From the NCBI GenBank assembly GCA_027391075.1, contig DAHYHI010000039.1:1-64000 (forward strand): 64,000 bases of DNA, given 5' to 3'. A program made the translations under genes and the position numbers. The notes under the pieces are model-generated. The model worked only from the letters and a program-made list of their open reading frames with translations. It had not been told where the DNA came from and did not search any database. The stretch comes from JAJZAM01 sp027391075. GTDB taxonomy: Bacteria; Actinomycetota; Acidimicrobiia; Acidimicrobiales; Palsa-688. This document shows, in pieces, positions 59,372-64,000 of this stretch (within the stretch, counting starts at the first letter, position 1; each line of letters begins with the position of its first letter).

Positions 59372-60247
59372 ATGCCCAAAGTTGCTGCCAACGGTATCGA
59401 GATCTTCTACGACGAGCACGGCGATCCCGGGGACCCGGTGATCCTGCTGATCATGGGCCTGAGCGCCCAGATGACATCTTGGGATGAGGCCTTCGTAGCG
59501 GAGCTCGCTTCCCGGGGATTCCGAGTCGTCCGCTTCGACAATCGCGATATCGGCCTGTCTACCTGGTTCGACGAGGCCGGGGTTCCGGATATGGGTGCCG
59601 CTATGGTGTCGGGGACGATCCCGCCCCCGGTCTACTCACTCTCCGACATGGCCGCTGACGGTGTCGGACTGCTCGACGCCCTCGGCGTGGCCCAGGCGCA
59701 CATCGTCGGGGCGTCGATGGGCGGGATGATCGCCCAGACCTTCGTAATAGAGCACCCCGAGCGGAGCCTGTCGTTGACGTCGATATTCTCGACCACCGGC
59801 AACCGAGGCGTCGGCCAGTCGCACCCAGGTGTCGCCGAATCCTTGTTCTTCGCGACGCCCCCTTCGACTCGTGAGGAGGCCATCGAAGCCGGCGTCACGG
59901 GGTCCCGTGTCATCTCGAGCCCCGGGTACCCGCCGAGCGACGAGGAGTTGCGCGAAAGGTCTGCCGCCGCCTACGACCGCGCATACCATCCGGCCGGGGT
60001 AGTCCGGCAACTTCTGGCGATCCTCGCACAGCCCGACCGCACGGAGGCGCTTCACGAGGTGGCCGTACCCACCCTGGTCATCCACGGGGACTCCGACCCT
60101 CTGGTGGACAACTCGGGTGGCAGAGCAACGTCCGAGGCCGTACCCGGGGCTGAGCTTTGGCTGGTGCCGGGAATGGCCCACGACCTGCCCAAAGCGCTGT
60201 ACGTCGAGATGGCTGATCGTATCGCGGCCAACTGCCGACGGGCCTGA
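59372..60247 (+). CDS. Alpha/beta hydrolase
   Basis: A 291-residue alpha/beta-hydrolase. The nucleophile elbow is VGASMGGMIAQ, the acid is expected in VIHGDSDPLVD and the His in PGMAHDLP; LIMGLSAQMTSWDEAF and RFDNRDIGLSTWFD are family segments seen in many actinobacterial esterase or epoxide hydrolase-like proteins. Substrate unknown. ATG at 59372 follows a TAGGGT box by 6 nt; TTG at 59366 is two codons upstream. Confidence 0.88.
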   Translation: MPKVAANGIEIFYDEHGDPGDPVILLIMGLSAQMTSWDEAFVAELASRGFRVVRFDNRDIGLSTWFDEAGVPDMGAAMVSGTIPPPVYSLSDMAADGVGLLDALGVAQAHIVGASMGGMIAQTFVIEHPERSLSLTSIFSTTGNRGVGQSHPGVAESLFFATPPSTREEAIEAGVTGSRVISSPGYPPSDEELRERSAAAYDRAYHPAGVVRQLLAILAQPDRTEALHEVAVPTLVIHGDSDPLVDNSGGRATSEAVPGAELWLVPGMAHDLPKALYVEMADRIAANCRRA

Positions 60248-61032
60248 TGCCGCAAGCTCCTGGCAGTCCGGCTGCTGAAGCGGCGACCGTGGGACGGGAC
60301 CTGTGGGAGCGCCACGCAGCGTGGTGGCAGGCCGGCTTCACCGAGGGAGCAGACCCGGAATACGAAGAGCAGATCCTCCCCTACATAAGAACCCAGCTCG
60401 CTGGCGCCACGAGAGTCCTCGACGTGGGCTGCGGGGAAGGCCAGGTGGCCCGCCTTGCGGGTAGCGTCCCCGGCGTCGAGCTCGTCGCGGGGGTAGATCC
60501 ATCTGTTGCGCAGGTTGGCGAAGCGGCCAGGCGCGGCGGGGGAGTGCGGCTAGCGCGCTCCGAGGCGTCGGGCCTGCCTTTCCCTGACGCTACGTTCGAC
60601 ACCGTCGTAGCGTGCCTGGTCTTCGAGCACGTGACAGAGCTCGACGAGGCTATCAGCGAAGTCGGCCGGGTCCTCTCGCCTGGAGGGGCGTTCGTGTTCC
60701 TCCTGAACCATCCGCTTTTGCAGACGCCCGGCTCCGGGTGGATCGACGACACCATCCTTGAGGAGCAGTACTGGAGGATCGGCCCCTACCTCGTCGAAGA
60801 CCTGTCGCTCGAAGAGGTAGAAAAAGACGTGTGGATACCATTCGTCCACAGGCCTCTGTCCCGCTACGTCAACGCTATGGCAGCGGCAGGTCTATACATC
60901 ACCTCGATGGTCGAGCCCGCCCCGCCCGCCGGTTTCCTCGCCCGAGCCGAGGAGTACAGGGAGGCGTCGAGCATCCCCCGCCTGCTCGCCATCCGAGCGG
61001 AGAAGTTCCGCTCGACCCCGCCAGGACGCTAG
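60247..61032 (+). CDS. SAM-dependent methyltransferase
   Basis: A class I methyltransferase of 261 residues. Motif I is VLDVGCGEGQVARLAG; the acidic end of strand 2 is AGVDPS; SEASGLPFPDATFDTVVACLVFEHV and EVGRVLSPGGAFVFLLNHP are the usual later motifs of the methyltransferase 11/25 group. Substrate unknown. Its ATG shares one base with the hydrolase stop, so the two are coupled. The pair is inserted between uvrC and rapZ. Confidence 0.88.
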   Translation: MPQAPGSPAAEAATVGRDLWERHAAWWQAGFTEGADPEYEEQILPYIRTQLAGATRVLDVGCGEGQVARLAGSVPGVELVAGVDPSVAQVGEAARRGGGVRLARSEASGLPFPDATFDTVVACLVFEHVTELDEAISEVGRVLSPGGAFVFLLNHPLLQTPGSGWIDDTILEEQYWRIGPYLVEDLSLEEVEKDVWIPFVHRPLSRYVNAMAAAGLYITSMVEPAPPAGFLARAEEYREASSIPRLLAIRAEKFRSTPPGR

Positions 61033-61034
61033 CG

Positions 61035-61883
61035 GTGGCCGAGTTCGTGATCGTGACCGGACTGTCGGGGGCGGGCCGATCGCAGGCCGCGGCCACTTTG
61101 GAGGATCTCGGGTGGTTCGTCGTGGACAACCTGCCCACCACGCTGATCGTCTCCGTCGCCGACTTGGCGCTGGCTCCCGGTTCCACCCGCGACCGCGTTG
61201 CTCTCGTCGTAGGCCGTGACACCGAGCAGCTAGAGGAGCTCAGCTCAGCCGTCGGTGCGCTCACGCAGAGGGGAGTGCTGGTCCGGACGGTCTTCCTTGA
61301 CGCATCAGACGAAGTGCTGGTAAGGCGATTCGAAGGCACCCGGCGACGGCACCCCCTCGGGCGTGAGAAAGTTCTAGAAGCCGTGGCGTTAGAGCGGGAA
61401 CGCCTGGCGACCATCCGCGAAGCCGCCGACGTGGTCATAGACACGAGCGACCTAAACGTGCACCAGCTTCGCTCCCGGCTTATAGACCTCTTCCACCGTG
61501 ACTCTGCCGACTCGATGCACATCTCGGTGGTCTCGTTCGGCTTCAAGTACGGGCTTCCCCCGGACGTAGACAACGTGTTCGACGTCAGGTTCCTGCCCAA
61601 CCCGCATTGGGTGGCGGACCTGCGCGACTTGACCGGCCGTGACCGGGCGGTACGGGACTACGTCCTAGCCCAGGAAGGCTCCCAGGGCTTCCTCGACAAG
61701 GCGGGCGACCTCTTGGCATTCCTACTGCCGAGCTACGAGAAGGAAGGCAAGACCTATATGAGCGTGGCTGTGGGCTGCACCGGTGGTAAGCACCGCTCGG
61801 TCGTCATCGCCGAGGAGCTCGCCGGGGCGATCAGAACCCTCGGTTTTGACGTGGCGGTGTTCCACCGTGACGTCGAACGCTAG
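61035..61883 (+). CDS. rapZ: RNase adapter/nucleotide-binding protein RapZ
   Basis: A 282-residue RapZ/YvcJ-family protein. The P-loop is GLSGAGRSQAAATLEDLGW, with Arg (R15) where Lys is usual in E. coli RapZ. The middle has FLDASDEVLVRRFEGTRRRHPL, and the C-terminal domain SFGFKYGLPPDVDNVFDVRFLPNPHW and SVAVGCTGGKHRSVVIAE. In E. coli it controls glmZ decay; in Gram-positive bacteria its role is less clear. GTG at 61035 begins 2 nt after the methyltransferase stop. It overlaps yvcK. Confidence 0.93.
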   Translation: MAEFVIVTGLSGAGRSQAAATLEDLGWFVVDNLPTTLIVSVADLALAPGSTRDRVALVVGRDTEQLEELSSAVGALTQRGVLVRTVFLDASDEVLVRRFEGTRRRHPLGREKVLEAVALERERLATIREAADVVIDTSDLNVHQLRSRLIDLFHRDSADSMHISVVSFGFKYGLPPDVDNVFDVRFLPNPHWVADLRDLTGRDRAVRDYVLAQEGSQGFLDKAGDLLAFLLPSYEKEGKTYMSVAVGCTGGKHRSVVIAEELAGAIRTLGFDVAVFHRDVER

Positions 61884-62778
61884 GCGGTCCACGTTGCGCC
61901 AGGAGGGGCCGTCGGTCGTGGCGCTCGGCGGCGGGCATGGGCTGGCCGCGACGATAGCGGCGCTTCGCCTGTACGCGTCCGAGGTAACCGCTGTGGTGTC
62001 GGTAGCAGACGACGGCGGTTCGAGCGGCCGCCTACGCAGGACTATTGGGATCCCCGCCCCGGGCGATCTGCGAAGGTGCCTTTCGGCGCTGGCGGATCCG
62101 GACAATCCGTGGGCGGCGGCGCTCGAATACCGCTTTCCTGCCGGCACCGACGGTCTGGAAGACCACGCCCTCGGTAACTTGATGTTGGCTGCTCTCGCAG
62201 GGTCCGACAGGGACCTCACTGGTCCGGCTCGGCGAGTCGCCCGCCTGCTCGGCGCTTGCGGCACAGCGCTCCCTGCGACCTCGGTGCCGGTGGACCTCGA
62301 AGCCGACATTGGCGACCAGAGCGTCGTCGGCCAGCTTGCCGTGGCTCAGACGCCCGGCGGGATCCGAAGGCTGCGGTTGCGGCCGGAGACACCGCCGGCG
62401 CCGCCGCAGGCCGTCGCTGCTATAGCAGCGGCCGACCAGGTTGTCCTCGGACCTGGCTCTCTGTACACGAGCGTCCTTGCGGCGGCGACCGTGCCGGCGA
62501 TCCGCGCCGCCCTGGTCGCCTCCTCGGCGTGCAGGATATACGTCTGCAACCTTGAACCTCAGCTGCCTGAGACCGCTGGGTACTCGAGTTTCGACCACCT
62601 CGAAGCGCTCCTCGCCCACGGGGTGCCGGTGGACGTCATGGTCGTGCACGGCACGGCCGGGCAGCCGGAAGTCTTCCGAGGCACGCAAATAGTCCGCGCC
62701 GACGTGGCTGACCCGGCCGGAAGGGGCCACGACCCTAAGAAGCTGGCGGTAGTGCTAGCCAGTCTCGGGGGCGTTTAA
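61867..62778 (+). CDS. yvcK: YvcK/CofD-like gluconeogenesis factor
   Basis: A CofD-fold protein of about 303 residues, a UDP-sugar-binding factor needed for growth on gluconeogenic carbon sources and for cell shape in Bacillus. Seen: VVALGGGHGLAATIAALR, VVSVADDGGSSGRLR, GIPAPGDLRRCLSALAD, HALGNLMLAAL, VVLGPGSLYTSVLA. GTG at 61867 overlaps rapZ by 17 bases; GTG at 61918 has a better ribosome binding site (GGAGGGG, 9 nt) but would cut into the first strand. The whiA gene that often follows is absent. Confidence 0.9.
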   Translation: MTSNARRSTLRQEGPSVVALGGGHGLAATIAALRLYASEVTAVVSVADDGGSSGRLRRTIGIPAPGDLRRCLSALADPDNPWAAALEYRFPAGTDGLEDHALGNLMLAALAGSDRDLTGPARRVARLLGACGTALPATSVPVDLEADIGDQSVVGQLAVAQTPGGIRRLRLRPETPPAPPQAVAAIAAADQVVLGPGSLYTSVLAAATVPAIRAALVASSACRIYVCNLEPQLPETAGYSSFDHLEALLAHGVPVDVMVVHGTAGQPEVFRGTQIVRADVADPAGRGHDPKKLAVVLASLGGV

Positions 62779-62867
62779 GATCTGGCTGTACAAGCGATGC
62801 CAGGGCCGAAAGCTCTGGGCACGGTAGGTGCTTTCACAAGTCACGTCTAAAGAGGAGATCTCCAGCC

Positions 62868-63899
62868 ATGGCGATACGAGTTGGTATCAACGGTTTCGGG
62901 CGTATCGGTAGGAACTTCGTCCGGTCGGTGATCAGCCAGGCCGAGACCGACCCGGGTGCTGAGGAGTTGATCGTCGTCGGGGTCAACGACCTGGTCCCTA
63001 CCGCCACCAACGCCCACCTACTCAAGTACGATTCGACGCAGGGGACGCTGCGCCAGGAAGTCACCCACGACGACAAGTCGATCACGGTCGGAGATCTCAC
63101 CTTTGCCGTTTTCGCCGAGCGCGACCCTAAGGCCCTGCCCTGGGGTGACCTCGACGTGGATGTGGTCGTAGAGTCGACCGGTATTTTCACCGACAGGGAC
63201 AAGGCGGCCACCCACCTAGAGGCAGGAGCCCCCAGGGTTGTAGTGTCAGCGCCCGCTACGGGAGCCGACGCTACCTTCGTGGTCGGGGTCAACGACGACA
63301 CCTTCGACCCGGCCTCCCACGTTGTCGTCTCCAACGCTTCGTGCACGACTAACTGCTTCGTGCCGATGATCAAGGTCCTCGACGACGCCTTCGGAGTGGA
63401 AAAGGGTCTGATGACCACCGTCCACGCTTTCACCAACGACCAGAACCTTCTCGACCTCGCCCACAAGGACCTTCGCCGGGCTCGATCGGCAGCTGTCAAC
63501 ATAGTCCCCTCGTCGACGGGCGCTGCGAGAGCTACGAGCCTTGTCATGTCGAGCATGAAAGGTCGCCTCGACGGCAGCTCCCTGCGGGTGCCCGTCGTCG
63601 ACGGGTCCATCACCGACTTCACGGGCATCCTCAGTAGGGAAGTGACCGTCGACGAGGTTAACGAGGCGTACCGCGAGGCAGCGACCAGTGGCCCGTTGTC
63701 CAAGGTGCTCGTCTACAGCGAGGCGCCTCTTGTGTCGTCGGACATCGTCGGCAGCCCGGCGTCTTGCACCTTCGACTCGAAGCTGACGATGGCTCTGGGT
63801 TCGATGGTCAAGGTGTTCGGCTGGTACGACAACGAGTGGGGGTACTCGAACCGTCTGGTCGACATCACCCGCAAGGTTGGCGGGGCGCCACGGCCTTGA
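62868..63899 (+). CDS. gap: Glyceraldehyde-3-phosphate dehydrogenase
   Basis: Glycolytic enzyme. The NAD site is GINGFGRIGRNF; the catalytic cysteine is C159 in SNASCTTNCFVP and its partner H186 in TTVHAFTND; WYDNEWGYSNRLVD is the C-terminal signature. 343 residues. ATG at 62868 has AGGAGA about 9 nt upstream, a normal leadered start. The stop overlaps the pgk start (TTGA). The 89 bp before it show no clear -10 box. Confidence 0.97.
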   Translation: MAIRVGINGFGRIGRNFVRSVISQAETDPGAEELIVVGVNDLVPTATNAHLLKYDSTQGTLRQEVTHDDKSITVGDLTFAVFAERDPKALPWGDLDVDVVVESTGIFTDRDKAATHLEAGAPRVVVSAPATGADATFVVGVNDDTFDPASHVVVSNASCTTNCFVPMIKVLDDAFGVEKGLMTTVHAFTNDQNLLDLAHKDLRRARSAAVNIVPSSTGAARATSLVMSSMKGRLDGSSLRVPVVDGSITDFTGILSREVTVDEVNEAYREAATSGPLSKVLVYSEAPLVSSDIVGSPASCTFDSKLTMALGSMVKVFGWYDNEWGYSNRLVDITRKVGGAPRP

Positions 63900-64000
63900 A
63901 CAAGATTCCGGTCCTTGAGGACCTGCCCGATCCGGCCGGTAAGAGCATCCTTGTAAGGAACGACTTCAACGTTCCTATGGCCGGCGGGGTTATAACCGAC
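63896..64000 (+). CDS. pgk: Phosphoglycerate kinase, N-terminal part
   Basis: Thirty-five codons before the window ends. PAGKSILVRNDFNVPMAGGVITD matches the PGK N-terminus, where the Arg and the DFNVP segment bind phosphoglycerate. TTG at 63896 overlaps the gap stop, so the two are probably coupled. The rest lies outside the window. Confidence 0.9.
   Translation, partial: MNKIPVLEDLPDPAGKSILVRNDFNVPMAGGVITD

Overview
The window is about 64 kb of high-GC chromosomal DNA, densely coding on both strands, with no insertion sequence, CRISPR array, phage gene or rRNA seen. It looks like an actinobacterium, most likely of the class Acidimicrobiia. The evidence is a mycothiol synthase, an ANTAR response regulator of the PdtaR type, menaquinone genes, an actinobacterial fabD-fabH-acpP-fabF operon, a uvrC-rapZ-yvcK-gap-pgk block, a tRNA gene without an encoded CCA end, and a cell-surface repeat protein of a kind common in that class. 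The class is an inference; no rRNA is present.

Layout. 1-6.2 kb: tail of a repeat protein, menF-menG-maoC, a small membrane protein, rlmN and mshD on the minus strand, then nth and a small coiled-coil gene. 6.2-11.4 kb: hisD-C-B-H-A-F with overlapping starts and stops. 11.4-18.5 kb: a GroES-like gene, hisI, trpE, ygfZ, then trpC-F-B-A. hisG, hisE, trpG and trpD are not here. 18.5-22.1 kb: a sugar dehydrogenase, yqgE and an acyl-CoA ligase. 22.1-29.3 kb, minus strand: the transglutaminase / alpha-E / circularly permuted ATP-grasp trio, typA and a UbiB-family kinase. 29.4-34.7 kb: an acrylyl-CoA reductase-like gene, bcp, and the fatty acid operon read leftward. 34.9 kb: tRNA-Leu(CAA). 35.1-38.1 kb: a PRC-MgtE_N-CBS protein with an NRAMP-related transporter. 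38.2-42.4 kb: an MprAB-like two-component pair, a small coiled-coil gene with pdtaR, and a DtxR-family regulator. 42.5-49.9 kb: polA, a diiron protein, rpsA, ald, coaE. 49.9-59.4 kb: uvrB, ltaE, uvrA, nadA, uvrC. 59.4-64 kb: a hydrolase, a methyltransferase, rapZ, yvcK, gap and the start of pgk.

The genes are mainly housekeeping: histidine and tryptophan synthesis, fatty acid initiation and elongation, nucleotide excision repair, redox defence, metal handling and glycolysis. Adjacent same-strand genes often share bases (GTGA, ATGA, TTGA), which suggests translational coupling.

The strongest non-routine observations are these. (1) FabD carries a C-terminal domain that resembles the biotin carrier domain of acetyl-CoA carboxylase but lacks the biotinylated lysine. 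(2) An NRAMP-family transporter has a Mg-type binding site and is paired with a separate MgtE_N-CBS sensor-like protein. (3) A TANNNT box sits 6-8 nt before the start codon of 17 genes or leader ORFs, which indicates widespread leaderless transcription and fixes several start codons. (4) A perfect 28-bp palindrome covers the expected -35 region of hisI-trpE. (5) A LexA-type box lies inside the uvrA promoter. (6) A ten-codon leader ORF overlaps the start of bcp.
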